From Pseudomonas brassicacearum subsp. brassicacearum (GTDB lineage Bacteria; Pseudomonadota; Gammaproteobacteria; Pseudomonadales; Pseudomonadaceae): DNA of 64,000 nt. Below are positions 45,753 to 55,937 of this stretch, piece after piece. The position numbers and the translations under genes are program-made. Under the pieces are notes generated by a model. That model searched no databases and was not told where the DNA came from. It saw nothing but the letters and a program-made list of their open reading frames with translations. Positions within the stretch are counted from its first letter, which is position 1. Every line of letters begins with the position of its first letter. The stretch spans positions 248,001 to 312,000 of the forward strand of contig NZ_VZPJ01000005.1 of NCBI RefSeq assembly GCF_008801605.1, given 5' to 3'.

Positions 45753-46748
45753 TTGAAACTCAGTGATATTGCCCAACTGGCCGGTGTGTCCGTGACCACC
45801 GCCAGCTATGTCATCAACGGCAAGGCCGAACAGCAACGCATCAGCAGCGCCACCGTCGAACGGGTGCGGGCGGTGGTCCTGGAACACGGCTTCACGCCCA
45901 ATCCCCAGGCCGCCGGGCTGCGCAGTCGCCACACCCGCACCCTGGGTTTTATCCTGCCAGACCTGGAAAACCCCAGTTACGCACGCATCGCCAAGCTGCT
46001 GGAACAAGGGGCGCGGGCGCGGGGCTACCAGTTGCTGATCGCCAGTTCCGACGACGCACCCGACAGCGAACGGCAACTGTTGCAGTTGTTCCGCGCCCGG
46101 CGCTGCGATGCGCTGATCGTCGCCAGTTGCCTGCCGGCCGGCGACGACAGCTACCTGCAGTTGCAGGCCAAGGGCATTCCGATCATCGCCATCGACCGGG
46201 TCATGGACCCTGCGCGGTTCTGCTCGGTGATCAGCGACGACCGCCAGGCCAGCCTGCAACTGACGCGCAGCCTGCTGCAGACCCACCCTCGGCAAATCGC
46301 GCTGATCAGCGCTCGTCCCGAGTTGAGCATCAGCCAGGAACGGACCGCCGGTTTTCGCGAAGCCTTGGCCGGGTTCGAGGGCCAGGTACTGATCGAGCAT
46401 GGCGAGTCGTTCAGCCGTGAATGCGGTCGCCAGTTGATGGATGAAATGCTCGCACGCCTGGGGCATCTGCCTGATGCGCTGATCACCACGTCCTACGTGC
46501 TGCTGCAAGGGGTGTTCGACGCCCTCCACGATTTCCCGCTCAAGTCGCGGCCGTTGCGCCTGGGCACGTTTGGTGACACGCAGTTGCTGGACTTCCTGCC
46601 GCTACCGGTCAATGCCATGTCCCAGCAGCACCAACTGATCGCCGAAAAAGCCTTGGAGCTGGCCCTGGCGGCCATCGAAAACGATGACTACCAGCCAGGC
46701 GTGCAGGCCATCGCGCGGACGTTCAAGCAGCGTATTCACCAGGGCTGA
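45753..46748 (+). CDS. fruR: LacI-family fructose operon regulator FruR/Cra
   Basis: Repressor of fruBKA whose effector in pseudomonads is fructose 1-phosphate. The 331-residue protein begins with the LacI helix-turn-helix 'KLSDIAQLAGVSVTTASYVI' and hinge, followed by a periplasmic-binding-like effector domain ('TLGFILPDLENPSYARIAKL', 'FDALHDFPLKSRPL'). The start is a TTG at 45753, with AAGGA eight bases before it; no ATG or GTG fits the N-terminus. It is divergent from fruB. Confidence 0.94.
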   Translation: MKLSDIAQLAGVSVTTASYVINGKAEQQRISSATVERVRAVVLEHGFTPNPQAAGLRSRHTRTLGFILPDLENPSYARIAKLLEQGARARGYQLLIASSDDAPDSERQLLQLFRARRCDALIVASCLPAGDDSYLQLQAKGIPIIAIDRVMDPARFCSVISDDRQASLQLTRSLLQTHPRQIALISARPELSISQERTAGFREALAGFEGQVLIEHGESFSRECGRQLMDEMLARLGHLPDALITTSYVLLQGVFDALHDFPLKSRPLRLGTFGDTQLLDFLPLPVNAMSQQHQLIAEKALELALAAIENDDYQPGVQAIARTFKQRIHQG

Positions 46749-46768
46749 AGCTTCTTCAGGATTGATGC

Positions 46769-47545
46769 ATGGAGTTGATCGATACCCATACCCACCTGGA
46801 TTTTCCAGACTTTGACGCGGACCGCCCGGCACTGCTGGCCGAAAGCCGCGCCGTGGGCGTGCGGCAAATGGTGGTACTGGGCGTGTACCGGGACAACTGG
46901 CAGCGGGTCTGGGACCTGGTGCAAAGCGACCCGGACCTGCATGCCGCACTGGGCCTGCACCCGGTGTATCTCGATCAGCACCGACCCGACGACGTGGCGC
47001 TACTGCGCGAGTGGCTGAGCCGCCTGGCCGGACACCGGCAATTGTGTGCGGTGGGGGAAATCGGCCTGGATTACTACATCCCGACCCTGGACCGCGAACG
47101 CCAGCAGGCGCTGTTCGAAGCACAACTGCAACTGGCGGTGGAGTTCGAGCTGCCGGCGCTGATCCATGTGCGTCGCAGCCATGCCGACGTGATCTCAACG
47201 CTCAAGCGCATGGCCCCCAAACGCGCAGGAATCATCCACGCCTTCGCCGGCAGTTTTGAAGAGGCCCGCGAGTACATCAAGCTCGGCTTCAAGCTCGGCC
47301 TGGGCGGCGCCGCGACCTGGCCCCAGGCCTTGCGCATGCACCGGGTGCTGGCGAAATTGCCGCTGGACGCGGTGGTGCTGGAAACCGATTCCCCGGACAT
47401 GGCCCCGGCGATGTTCCCCGGCCAACGGAACAGCCCGGCGCATTTGCCGGCGATTTGTGAGGCGTTGGCCGGGATCATGGCGATCAGCGCCGAGCAACTG
47501 GCCGAGGCCAGCACGGCCAACGCGCGCCGACTGTTCAACTGGTGA
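46769..47545 (+). CDS. TatD-family metal-dependent deoxyribonuclease
   Basis: A TIM-barrel amidohydrolase-type nuclease of the TatD family, 258 residues. Metal ligands are in 'LIDTHTHLDFPDFD' (residues ~3-16), 'GEIGLDYYIPTLDRERQ' (~100), the His of 'LIHVRRSH' and 'VVLETDSPDMAP'. AGGA precedes the ATG at 46769. It begins 20 bp after fruR and may be co-transcribed with it, but no metabolic link is known. Confidence 0.9.
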   Translation: MELIDTHTHLDFPDFDADRPALLAESRAVGVRQMVVLGVYRDNWQRVWDLVQSDPDLHAALGLHPVYLDQHRPDDVALLREWLSRLAGHRQLCAVGEIGLDYYIPTLDRERQQALFEAQLQLAVEFELPALIHVRRSHADVISTLKRMAPKRAGIIHAFAGSFEEAREYIKLGFKLGLGGAATWPQALRMHRVLAKLPLDAVVLETDSPDMAPAMFPGQRNSPAHLPAICEALAGIMAISAEQLAEASTANARRLFNW

Positions 47546-47550
47546 TCCCT

Positions 47551-47640
47551 TGTGGGAGCGAGCTTGCTCGCGATAGCGTCCCATCAGTCGACAAATAGGT
47601 TGCCTGACACTCCGCTATCGCGAGCAAGCTCGCTCCCACA
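47551..47640. repeat. REP doublet
   Basis: Inverted REPs of the TGTGGGAGCGAGCTTGCTCG type between the TatD gene and the chemoreceptor gene (convergent ends). Confidence 0.87.
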
Positions 47641-47665
47641 TTGGATCGGTGGTGGGCCCTGGGAA

Positions 47666-49696
47666 TCACACCCGAAACGCATTGATCAACTGCTTGAGCT
47701 GCACCACCTGGGCAGACAATTCGCGGCTGGCGTCTTCGGTCTGGTGGGCACCTTCGGCGGTGCGTTCGCCGGCGCGGTTGATCTCGACGATGTTCTGGTC
47801 GATGTCATGGGCCACCGCCGTCTGCTGCTCTACCGCGGCGGCGATCTGCTGGTTCTGGTCGACGATCATGCCGACGGCGCCGAGGATATTCTCCAGGGCC
47901 TGCTGGACCTTTTCCGATTGGCTGACCGTGCCACTGGCCATCTCATGGCTGGTGCCCATCGCCTTGACCGCAGCGCCGACACCACCATGCAGACGGGTGA
48001 TCATCGCTTCGATTTCTTCGGTCGATTGCTGGGTTCGCTTGGCCAGGGTCCGCACTTCATCGGCCACCACCGCAAAGCCGCGCCCCTGCTCACCGGCCCG
48101 GGCCGCTTCAATGGCGGCATTGAGGGCCAGCAGATTGGTCTGCTCGGCGATGCTCTTGATCACATCCAGCACGCGACTGATGGCCTGGCTGTCGGTCGCC
48201 AGTTGATTGATCACCTGCACGGACTGGTCGATCTCGCTGGCCAAGCGGGCGATGCTGCCCTGCTGGGATTCCACCAACCCGCGCCCACTGAGGGTTTCGT
48301 CGTTCACGCTGTGGGCACTGCTCACAGCTGCAGCGGCACTGCGGGCAACCTCCTGGGCCGTGGCCGACATCTGGTTCATCGCCGTGGCCACCAGTTCGAT
48401 CTGGCTGCGCTGGCCGGCGACGGCCTGGTTGCTCTGGGCCGATACCGTTTCCACCTGCCCGGCCTGGCGTTCGACTTCGGCGACGGTGCGACCGACCTGT
48501 TCGATCAGATCATGGATCTTCGCCACCGTACCGTTGAACACTTCACCCAATTCGCCCAGCTCATCCTTGCTGCGGGCAACAAAATTGACCGTCATGTCCC
48601 CCGCCGCCACCTTGTCCATCATCTGGCCCAGGTGCTGGAGCGTGGTGCGGGTCGAGGCGTAGAAACCGGCGTACAGGTAAAAAATCAACAGGAACACCAG
48701 CACCAGCGCCACGGCTTGCAGCACCATGTGGCTGCGGTTCTGCTCCAGACGCTGCTGCAACTGCACACCAAGAAAGCCCTGGGTCGCCTCGTTCAGCCGA
48801 TAGGTCTGCTCCATCAGGCCACTGACTTGCTCATAAAATGCCGGCCATGGCGCATCGAGCGTGTCGGCCATCACTACCTGCTCTTCAATCAGTTCACTGG
48901 CCTTCTTGAGGGTGCTCTTGCTGCCATTGGCCTGATCGGCAAGGGCCTGCCCGGCGGCCTTGCTGGAACCCAAGGCATCCTGCAGTTTCAAGTCATATTC
49001 GCCCTGGAGCTTTTCGATCTGCGCCAGCAACTCGTCGAAGCGGGTGCTCGACGCCGAGTTGAGAAACCCCAGCCCCAACGAGGACGCGCCCAGCGCCCGG
49101 CCTTCGCCGAGAATCTGGGTGACCTTGGGGGTCGTGCCGATGATCAACTCGCTGAGCTGGCGGATGTCGCTCTGGTTGTCGCGGCTCAGCCCCGCCTGGC
49201 TGGCGATGAGCTGGCCGAACATCTGGGCGCTGTTGAGCAACTTGCCGATCAGCGCACTTTTGCTCTGCAGCGAGCTTTCGGCCTGCTGGGCCTTGAAAGC
49301 TCCGATCATTTCGTCGCGCTTGGCCTCGAAGGCACTGACCTGCTCTGGCTCGATGGCCACGGGAGTCATGCCTTGCAGCCGCGCGAGGACCTGTTGTTCC
49401 AGGCTGCCGATCTTCGCTTCGACATCACCGGCCTTGCCGGACTGACCCAGGCTGGCGTTGATCTGCACCAGGTTATTTAGGGTTTCCAGGTCGCGGCGCA
49501 GGACCAGGCTGCTGCCCAGCAGGTCGAGGCTTTGCAGCTCCACTTGCGTGCCCTGGAATTCCCGATAGGAATCGCGCACCAGAAAGAAGTTGGTTACCAG
49601 CATTGGCAACAGGAACAGCACGCTGATCAGGCTGAACTTCATGCCGAAGCTCAGGCGGTTCATCAGCGCGACGGCGGGCCAGAGCAAACTCTTCAC
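47666..49696 (-). CDS. methyl-accepting chemotaxis protein
   Basis: A transmembrane chemoreceptor of 676 residues. The first helix is about 20-40 ('[20 protein letters not shown]') and the second about 322-345; the ~280-residue periplasmic part between them is mostly helical. HAMP follows the second helix, and the cytoplasmic hairpin tip is '[20 protein letters not shown]', the universal MCP signature. I chose the GTG at 49694-49696, preceded by GGGAG, over the longer frame because helix 1 then starts after a short N-tail. Ligand is unknown. In P. aeruginosa a similar gene lies between speC and ampE. Confidence 0.9.
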   Translation of the reverse strand: MKSLLWPAVALMNRLSFGMKFSLISVLFLLPMLVTNFFLVRDSYREFQGTQVELQSLDLLGSSLVLRRDLETLNNLVQINASLGQSGKAGDVEAKIGSLEQQVLARLQGMTPVAIEPEQVSAFEAKRDEMIGAFKAQQAESSLQSKSALIGKLLNSAQMFGQLIASQAGLSRDNQSDIRQLSELIIGTTPKVTQILGEGRALGASSLGLGFLNSASSTRFDELLAQIEKLQGEYDLKLQDALGSSKAAGQALADQANGSKSTLKKASELIEEQVVMADTLDAPWPAFYEQVSGLMEQTYRLNEATQGFLGVQLQQRLEQNRSHMVLQAVALVLVFLLIFYLYAGFYASTRTTLQHLGQMMDKVAAGDMTVNFVARSKDELGELGEVFNGTVAKIHDLIEQVGRTVAEVERQAGQVETVSAQSNQAVAGQRSQIELVATAMNQMSATAQEVARSAAAAVSSAHSVNDETLSGRGLVESQQGSIARLASEIDQSVQVINQLATDSQAISRVLDVIKSIAEQTNLLALNAAIEAARAGEQGRGFAVVADEVRTLAKRTQQSTEEIEAMITRLHGGVGAAVKAMGTSHEMASGTVSQSEKVQQALENILGAVGMIVDQNQQIAAAVEQQTAVAHDIDQNIVEINRAGERTAEGAHQTEDASRELSAQVVQLKQLINAFRV

Positions 49697-49844
49697 AAGG
49701 AAGTCTCCCGGTAGTGTTCTTATTGTTATGAGTTCGCGCACGGAGACAGCAGAAAGCCACTATTCGGGCGCTGTCCCTGTATAGCCTAAATCGGCGGGGA
49801 GATTTGTAACTTAAGGTTAACGAGAAGGACTGACACGGTTCAGC

Positions 49845-49965
49845 TGTGGGAGGGGATTTATCTGTGGGAGCAAGGCTTGCCCGCGATGCAGGCGCCTCGA
49901 TTTCTGAAAGACCGCATCGCTTGTATCGCGGGCAAGCCTTGCTCCCACAGAATCCCTCGCCACAA
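49845..49965. repeat. REP doublet nested in a second palindrome
   Basis: The inner REP doublet 49862-49950 (CTGTGGGAGCAAGGCTTGCC ... GGCAAGCCTTGCTCCCACAG) is flanked by TGTGGGAGGGGATTTA on the left and AATCCCTCGCCACA on the right. The two flanks match the arms of the palindrome at 7487-7516. Confidence 0.75.
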
Positions 49966-49984
49966 GGAAATGTGTTGGTTGCTC

Positions 49985-50821
49985 TCAGGCCAACACCGTC
50001 CACAAGGCAAACCCGGCATACCAGAGCAGCGCCGCACGCAGCAGCAGTTCCCAGAGACGGTCCAGGCTGTTGATACCGTCCGGGCCGGCGACGGGCCGGG
50101 GGATCTCGCCTGCCACCAGGCCGACCTTGTCGATAAGGTCGGCGGCGCTGATGTTCCAGTTCAGCAGCTCATGCAGCATGACCCGGCTGACCGCGACGAA
50201 ATTGCCCACCAGGGCGAAGCTCGCCGCCAGCAACCGCACCGGCACCCAATCGAAGGCGTGGCGCATTTGCGCGGCCCGCTCGGCCACGCCGGGGTTCTGG
50301 CTGTGCTCGGCGGCCAGCGCCAGCAGTCGATAACTCAGGGCCGCGACCGGGCCCAACACGAAATACCAGAAAATCACCGCGAAAAAGCTCTGGTAGGCCT
50401 GCCACAACAAATGCCCTTGGACCCGCTCCAGCAACTGCTCACCGTCATTGGCTTCAATGTCCAGGTCGCGCTTGGCGACATGGGCCGCCGCTTGCAGGTC
50501 TTCCCGACGCCACGCGTCGCGAAACGGCCCGAGGCCGGCCAGCAGATCACCGCGCCCCAGGCTGTAAATCACCACCAGCAAATGCACCGGCAGCGCCAAC
50601 AGACCGTAGGCCACCGGCTCCAGCACCCACAGCAGCAACGCCAGCAGCGCCACGGGCAGCAAAACCATCACCGTCAGCACCAGCCAGGGTCGGTTGACCC
50701 AACGTGGGCTCGCCTCGAGCTTGCTCAGCTCGTGCAGCCAACCGCCGTCGCGCTGGACCCGCTGGCGCAAGGCCGAGAACTTCTCGATCCAGACGGCCAG
50801 CAGCAACACCAGAAAACTCAT
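49985..50821 (-). CDS. ampE: inner-membrane protein AmpE
   Basis: A polytopic membrane protein of 278 residues encoded with AmpD and implicated in signalling for beta-lactamase induction; its biochemical role is not settled. It starts MSFLVLLLAVWIEKFSALRQ with about four helices, and 'AYQSFFAVIFWYFVLGPVAA' is typical of AmpE/CobD-like proteins. The start codon overlaps the ampD stop by four bases (ATGA). Confidence 0.93.
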   Translation of the reverse strand: MSFLVLLLAVWIEKFSALRQRVQRDGGWLHELSKLEASPRWVNRPWLVLTVMVLLPVALLALLLWVLEPVAYGLLALPVHLLVVIYSLGRGDLLAGLGPFRDAWRREDLQAAAHVAKRDLDIEANDGEQLLERVQGHLLWQAYQSFFAVIFWYFVLGPVAALSYRLLALAAEHSQNPGVAERAAQMRHAFDWVPVRLLAASFALVGNFVAVSRVMLHELLNWNISAADLIDKVGLVAGEIPRPVAGPDGINSLDRLWELLLRAALLWYAGFALWTVLA

Positions 50822-51378
50822 TGTCCTTCCCCTTCTGTCAGGGCCGCGCGGTAGCGCACCCAGTCGAATGCCGGTCCCGGATCGGTCTTGCGCCCCGGTG
50901 CGATGTCGCTGTGCCCGCAGATACGCTGCACAGTGATCGCCCTGAACGCCGCTTGCAACTGCCGGGTCAGGTCCACCAACGCGGCATATTGCGCATCGGT
51001 GAACGGCAGATCATCCGTGCCCTCAAGCTCGATGCCCAGGGAAAAATCGTTACAGGTCTCACGCCCCTCGAAGCACGAGACACCCGCATGCCACGCACGA
51101 TCCAGACAAGAGACAAACTGGGTCACGGCGCCGTCACGCTCGATCAGAAAATGCGCAGAGACGCGCAGGTCGGCGATACCGACAAAGTAGGGATGTTCCG
51201 TGACATCCAGACGATTCTGGAAGAATTCCTGCACCTTGCCCGTGGCGAATTGTGCCGGTGGCAGGCTGATGTTGTGGATCACCAGCAGGGAGATTTCGCC
51301 TTCGGGGCGCGCATTGAAGTTGGGCGATGGGCAATGACGTATCCCCTCGCACCAACCGCTCGCGGAGTCCAACTGCAT
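50818..51378 (-). CDS. ampD: 1,6-anhydro-N-acetylmuramyl-L-alanine amidase
   Basis: Cytoplasmic zinc amidase that removes peptide from anhydro-muropeptides in cell-wall recycling and so keeps the AmpR pathway uninduced. The 186-residue protein has the zinc ligands His35 ('LLVIHNISLPP'), and His and Asp in 'ICGHSDIAPGRKTDPGPAFD' (about 155-166). GAAGGA precedes the ATG at 51376-51378; the longer upstream frame is an out-of-gene extension overlapping the next gene. Confidence 0.96.
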   Translation of the reverse strand: MQLDSASGWCEGIRHCPSPNFNARPEGEISLLVIHNISLPPAQFATGKVQEFFQNRLDVTEHPYFVGIADLRVSAHFLIERDGAVTQFVSCLDRAWHAGVSCFEGRETCNDFSLGIELEGTDDLPFTDAQYAALVDLTRQLQAAFRAITVQRICGHSDIAPGRKTDPGPAFDWVRYRAALTEGEGQ

Positions 51379-51442
51379 ACAGGTTCCTTCGATGACGACG
51401 GTGAATGCCGCCAGTATGCCGTGATCGGACCGGGCAGCGCGA

Positions 51443-53653
51443 TCACTTGCCGCGATTGAGCTGGCGCAGATTGCCCAGCACCGACTCCAGCGCGCGGTCG
51501 AACAGCAGGGTGTCGTCCAATAGCCGCGCCGCGCCACGGCGAAACTCCAGAGCCAGGCTGGTGCGGCTGTGCTCCAGCACCTTGAGGCCGGTACGATTGA
51601 CGAAGACGTATTTGCCGGTGGCCTCGATGATCGCCGCCAGCTTGCAACGCAAGGTGTTGTCATCGTCCTCCTGGAACTCGACCCAGCTTCCCAGGTGCAA
51701 CTGGTCGACCTGCAGCAGGCCCACGTCATCGGCGGGCAAATGCACCGCCACGCTCTCCCCCGCCGACTTTTGAGGGGGGCGCAAGACGATTTTTTCCAGC
51801 ACCTCGACCATGACCGGTGAAGTGAACGACTGGGCCTGTTCCGTCGTTTGGCCCGTGCGTTCGAGCGCCTGCACATGCAGGGCTTCCAGTTCACTGAAAA
51901 ACTCGCTGGTGGCGAACGGATCGAACGCCGAGCGACTCAAGCCTTCACGCAGGGCCTTGAGCAGTTCGGGCACCATCGCCAGCAAACGCAGGCCGGCATC
52001 GGATTCATCGTGAGGCTGGACGCTCCAGATCAATTGCTCCAGGGTCAAGACGTCGGCCTGCCACTCGGCGGAATACTTGCCATGCTTGAAGCACGTCAGC
52101 AGCAACACCTGGCTCCAGGCGTGTTGCACGAACTCCACCACGGCTTGCGGCAGGACTTTGCCCAACATCACCTGGTTCAGCGCCCCTTCGACGCGCTGGC
52201 GCGCCAGTTCGGCCTTGGCCCGGCCCTCTTCGGCATCGCGGATGCGCTGTTCGAGCAGCTCACTGCGGCGCCGCTCGTCACTGGTGAAGGCCAGGAAGTC
52301 GGCCAGCAGTTCGGAGAAGATCGCCGGGTCATCGACAAAATCATTCAATAAGCGCTGCACCACCTGCTCGATGCGCAGGTAGAGGCTGTCGCGCTGATGA
52401 TCGTCGCAATCACCCCAGCCCATGGCCGCGGCTGCGATTTCGTTAAGCAGCCGCCGGGCGGGATGATTGCCACGGCTGAAGAAACTCTTGTCCTGCACCG
52501 CGACCTTGAGCATCGGGATTTGCAGGCGGCCGATCAGGGCCTTGAAGGAGTCTGGCAGGTTGTGATCGTCGAGGATGAATTCGAACATCATCGAGATCAG
52601 GTTGATCACGTCTTCATCGGCGCCTTCGACCACGCGAGACTTGCCACTCCTGACGCTGACCCGGGTCAACAGCTGTTCGAGCTGGCTACGCAAATCGAAC
52701 TCGTCGTGAACGGTAGGTGCAGGCACGTATTGCTGCAAATGAGAGAGCAGCCGCAGCAGGTCACGGGTGGAAATCGGCTGGGGCGGCACGCTGGGTTCCA
52801 GGGTCGGCGCCACAGTGCCACGCACCTGCATCAACAGCTTCTGCAAGGCGGCGAACACTTCCTGCACGCTGTCATCAACCTCGGCATCGCTGGGCTTGGC
52901 AGCCATCTCGGCGTTGGGCCTGGGGCTATCCTCGGTGCGATCCGACGCCCGGCGCGCCAGCGTAACCTTGAGCTCTGGCAGGATGCCGGTGGCGGCCAGC
53001 AACTGGTTGGCCTCGGTATAGAGTTGGTCGCAATCGCTGAGCACATAACGCTCGAACAGCTTGAGCAGGATCAGCTTGACCTTGATTTCCACGCCCAGGT
53101 TGCGCCCGGCCTGCAGGAACTTCTCGCACAGCAATGCCGGGCTCAAGGGATTGTGCTGATTGGCCAGCGGGCGGGCCAGCAGCACACTGAGCCGTGCCGT
53201 CAGTTGTTCCAGCGACACGCCATCGCGCCTGAGCACCCGAGTGACCATCGCCTCGACCGCCAGTTGCCGCTCCAGGTCGTCCTGGGAGCGCTGGATTGGG
53301 CTGTCTGCCAGGTTCGGCGCCAAGCTGGTGTGGGTCAAGTCGTATTGGGCGAGGCTGACGAAAGTCTCGAAAAACTGCTCGATAAATTCACGTTCGATGC
53401 TTTTGCGCTTCAGGCGCAGGTCCCGCATGGCCTCGAAGTACAGGTTCTGCTCGACGTCGTCGCGCGCCCGGTCGGCCATTTCAAACAAGGTGTCGTCGGC
53501 GTTATCGAACAGCCCCTGCAAACCCAGGCGCAAGTGCTGGGCGGCCTTGTCGCGAACCTGAAGCAGAATCACAGGCAGGCGGGCGAGCGGCGAAGGATTC
53601 GCCTGATCGGTAGCGACCTTGTGCAAAGGCACTACATTCCCGTCGTTGTGCAT
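51443..53653 (-). CDS. DUF1631-family protein
   Basis: A 736-residue, mostly helical cytoplasmic protein of the DUF1631 (thymidine phosphorylase-like annotated) family, with no membrane segments. CAGGAGG just upstream supports the ATG at 53651-53653 (MHNDGNVVPLHKV) over the upstream in-frame ATG. The C-terminal part around 'WVEFQEDDDNTLRCKLAAII' resembles a PilZ-like barrel that could bind cyclic di-GMP, but the RxxxR motif of PilZ is not clear. Same neighbours (ampD, nadC) as in P. aeruginosa. Function unknown. Confidence 0.85.
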   Translation of the reverse strand: MHNDGNVVPLHKVATDQANPSPLARLPVILLQVRDKAAQHLRLGLQGLFDNADDTLFEMADRARDDVEQNLYFEAMRDLRLKRKSIEREFIEQFFETFVSLAQYDLTHTSLAPNLADSPIQRSQDDLERQLAVEAMVTRVLRRDGVSLEQLTARLSVLLARPLANQHNPLSPALLCEKFLQAGRNLGVEIKVKLILLKLFERYVLSDCDQLYTEANQLLAATGILPELKVTLARRASDRTEDSPRPNAEMAAKPSDAEVDDSVQEVFAALQKLLMQVRGTVAPTLEPSVPPQPISTRDLLRLLSHLQQYVPAPTVHDEFDLRSQLEQLLTRVSVRSGKSRVVEGADEDVINLISMMFEFILDDHNLPDSFKALIGRLQIPMLKVAVQDKSFFSRGNHPARRLLNEIAAAAMGWGDCDDHQRDSLYLRIEQVVQRLLNDFVDDPAIFSELLADFLAFTSDERRRSELLEQRIRDAEEGRAKAELARQRVEGALNQVMLGKVLPQAVVEFVQHAWSQVLLLTCFKHGKYSAEWQADVLTLEQLIWSVQPHDESDAGLRLLAMVPELLKALREGLSRSAFDPFATSEFFSELEALHVQALERTGQTTEQAQSFTSPVMVEVLEKIVLRPPQKSAGESVAVHLPADDVGLLQVDQLHLGSWVEFQEDDDNTLRCKLAAIIEATGKYVFVNRTGLKVLEHSRTSLALEFRRGAARLLDDTLLFDRALESVLGNLRQLNRGK

Positions 53654-53879
53654 CCTGGCCTCCTGAAACGGTTTTCTGCGGCTCATAACGTCAAAGCTAT
53701 GACGTCAATCGAAAGGCGGATTATCGGGTAAAACAACCCTGTCGCACCAGCACACTCTGTGATCCATCTCGAAATACGGCGCAATAAGTGACCGGGGAAA
53801 TGAGGAAATGTTGCGAGGACGCGACCAAATGCAGGTTTCGACACCCTATAATCAGGCCACTTTGTTTGTGGAGCCCGTT

Positions 53880-54728
53880 ATGCCGAATCTACGCCTCGCC
53901 GATCTGACCGCCGAAATCGAAGCCAACGTGCGCCGTGCGTTGCTTGAAGACATCGGCAGCGGCGACATCACCGCGCAACTGATCCCCGCCGAACGCCTGG
54001 CCAAGGCCACCATCATCACCCGCGACGCGGCGATCATCAGTGGCACGGCCTGGGTCGATGCCGTGTTCCGGCAACTGGACCCGCGTGTCGCGGTGCATTG
54101 GCAAGTGCGCGACGGCGACCGGGTCAACCCCGATCAAGCGCTGTTCCATCTGGAAGGCCCGGCCCGCTCGCTGCTGACCGGCGAACGCAGTGCGCTGAAC
54201 TTCCTGCAAATGCTTTCCGGCGTTGCCACGCGGGCCCGTTACCTGGCCGACTTTGTCGCCGGCACCCAGGTCAAGCTGCTGGACACCCGCAAGACCCTGC
54301 CGGGGCTGCGCCTGGCCCAGAAGTACGCGGTCACCTGCGGTGGCTGCCATAACCACCGCATCGGCCTGTACGATGCCTTCCTGATCAAGGAAAACCACAT
54401 CGCCGCCTGCGGCGGGATCGCCCAGGCCATCGCCGCCGCCCACAAGATCGCACCGGGCAAACCGGTGGAAGTCGAAGTGGAAAGCCTGGCGGAATTGAAA
54501 GAAGCACTGGCGGCCAACGCCGACATCATCATGCTCGACGAACTGAGCCTGGACGACATGCGTGAAGCCGTACGCCTCAATGGCGGCAAGGCGAAGCTGG
54601 AAGCCAGCGGCGGGATCAACGAAAGCACGTTGCGCCCGATTGCCGAGACCGGGGTGGACTACATCTCGATCGGCGCGATGACCAAGGATGTGAAGGCAGT
54701 GGATCTGTCGATGCGCTTGAGCCTCTGA
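53880..54728 (+). CDS. nadC: nicotinate-nucleotide pyrophosphorylase (quinolinate phosphoribosyltransferase)
   Basis: Converts quinolinate and PRPP to nicotinate mononucleotide in NAD synthesis. The 282-residue protein from the ATG at 53880 ([20 protein letters not shown]) has '[16 protein letters not shown]', '[20 protein letters not shown]' with substrate-binding Arg/Lys, and '[15 protein letters not shown]'. GGAG precedes it. The frame is open upstream but the family starts here and the length equals that of related pseudomonads. Confidence 0.96.
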   Translation: MPNLRLADLTAEIEANVRRALLEDIGSGDITAQLIPAERLAKATIITRDAAIISGTAWVDAVFRQLDPRVAVHWQVRDGDRVNPDQALFHLEGPARSLLTGERSALNFLQMLSGVATRARYLADFVAGTQVKLLDTRKTLPGLRLAQKYAVTCGGCHNHRIGLYDAFLIKENHIAACGGIAQAIAAAHKIAPGKPVEVEVESLAELKEALAANADIIMLDELSLDDMREAVRLNGGKAKLEASGGINESTLRPIAETGVDYISIGAMTKDVKAVDLSMRLSL

Positions 54729-54730
54729 CA

Positions 54731-54766
54731 ACAAAAAACGCCAGCCTTGAAAGGCTGGCGTTTTGT
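54731..54766. terminator. bidirectional terminator between nadC and the DUF6388 gene
   Basis: AACGCCAGCC-TTGAA-GGCTGGCGTT with A-run on one side and TTTT on the other serves both converging genes. Confidence 0.9.
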
Positions 54767-55072
54767 TCAGACCACCAGATTGTTCATCTCGCAGTACTCA
54801 TCCCATTCCACACCCAGCACCTCGGCCGCTTCCTTGTGCAATGCAAGGCGCTGCGTCTCGAATTCTTCAGGCGTGCTGGTGTACTTGAGCGTCAACTCCC
54901 AAGGCTGCAGCCCCTGGGCTTCGGCCTCGTCCTCGAACGCCCATTGGATCTGGTCTTTCTGATCGTCGGCAGACAAGTCCTTGATCTCTTCCAGCAACTG
55001 GGGCGCATCCAACACGTACTTTTTCAGAGCTTCTTCGTGCCTGGCTTCCTGGGTCAATTCTTTAACAGTCAT
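54767..55072 (-). CDS. DUF6388-family small protein, 101 aa
   Basis: A small, acidic cytoplasmic protein (MTVKELTQEARHEEALKKYV), with many Glu and Asp residues and predicted helices. 'DQIQWAFEDEAEAQGLQPWE' and 'VEWDEYCEMNNL' are recurring segments in this Pseudomonas family as I remember it. Function is unknown. The stop codon lies within the shared terminator region. Confidence 0.75.
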   Translation of the reverse strand: MTVKELTQEARHEEALKKYVLDAPQLLEEIKDLSADDQKDQIQWAFEDEAEAQGLQPWELTLKYTSTPEEFETQRLALHKEAAEVLGVEWDEYCEMNNLVV

Positions 55073-55379
55073 GGCGTTCTCGTTGATCTGGGGAATGGAA
55101 GATGGATCTGGATCATCAAGGATCTCTCTGACGCAAAAAAACCGTGTGAAGCCCGGTCTATCTGGCCTTCAGAACCATTCGGGGATCATCTGAAAACTGC
55201 TGGGCGATGCACATGCAGGCAATGAATATAGGACGTTTTGCCGACGATTTACACGGTTCTTTACATCTATCCCACAAAAAAAACCATGCGCATGAGAAAC
55301 CAGGAGAGCCTGGGAACATCTGTCAAAATAACCAGTCATAGCCATGTGCCATGCCGGCACTTCACAAGGAACCCCAGTG
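55073..55379. other. divergent intergenic region
   Basis: 307 bp carrying the promoters of the DUF6388 gene and of the coiled-coil protein gene. I see no repeat, RNA gene or operator that I can name. Confidence 0.5.
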
Positions 55380-55928
55380 ATGCGCAGCTTTTCGAAACGT
55401 TCGTTGACCCGGCTTGCTACCGCGACCTTGCTGCTCGGCAGCCTGACTTTGGTCGACGCTGCCCAAGCAGCTGTTGAAGTCTCCTCTGATGGGCCGTCTT
55501 CCGACGACGCTATTCCTGCCCTTCGTTATGACCGATTTGATAAGTACGTACTCGTCAAGACCAATGTCAGCGTCAGCGCCTTGGAAAACCTGCCAAAAAC
55601 CGTAAAGAACAATGCTGAAGAACTGGAAAACCAGAAACGCGTCCTCAGCGAGCAGGCCCGTCAGATCGAAGAACTCAAGCGCAACAGTGGCTCCAGCTCC
55701 ACCTCCAGCAGCAAGGAAATCGACGAGCTCAAGCGCACCATCAAGGAACAGGAACGCGACCTGAACGATCTGGGCAAGCAAGTGGAAGAACTCAAGCGCA
55801 ATAGCGGCTCCAGTTCGAGTTCGAGCAACAGCGAGATTTCGTCCCTGAAACGGGAGCTCAGCGATCAGGATCGCGAGATGGATCAGCTCAAACGCACGGT
55901 CGAGGATCTGAGCAGGAAAGTGAAATAA
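55380..55928 (+). CDS. exported coiled-coil protein with internal repeat, 182 aa
   Basis: Not a family I recognise. The ATG at 55380 has AAGGA upstream, and a signal peptide (MRSFSKRSLTRLATATLLLG..., cleavage after 'AQA') leads into a short linker and then heptad-rich helix. A segment of the form EELKRNSGSSS..SS..EI occurs twice (about residues 96-115 and 138-157), so the coiled coil is broken by two Ser-rich hinges. It might be a periplasmic or envelope structural protein. It lies just beside tRNA-Thr, which points the other way. Confidence 0.75.
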   Translation: MRSFSKRSLTRLATATLLLGSLTLVDAAQAAVEVSSDGPSSDDAIPALRYDRFDKYVLVKTNVSVSALENLPKTVKNNAEELENQKRVLSEQARQIEELKRNSGSSSTSSSKEIDELKRTIKEQERDLNDLGKQVEELKRNSGSSSSSSNSEISSLKRELSDQDREMDQLKRTVEDLSRKVK

Positions 55929-55937
55929 CGAGGGGAA

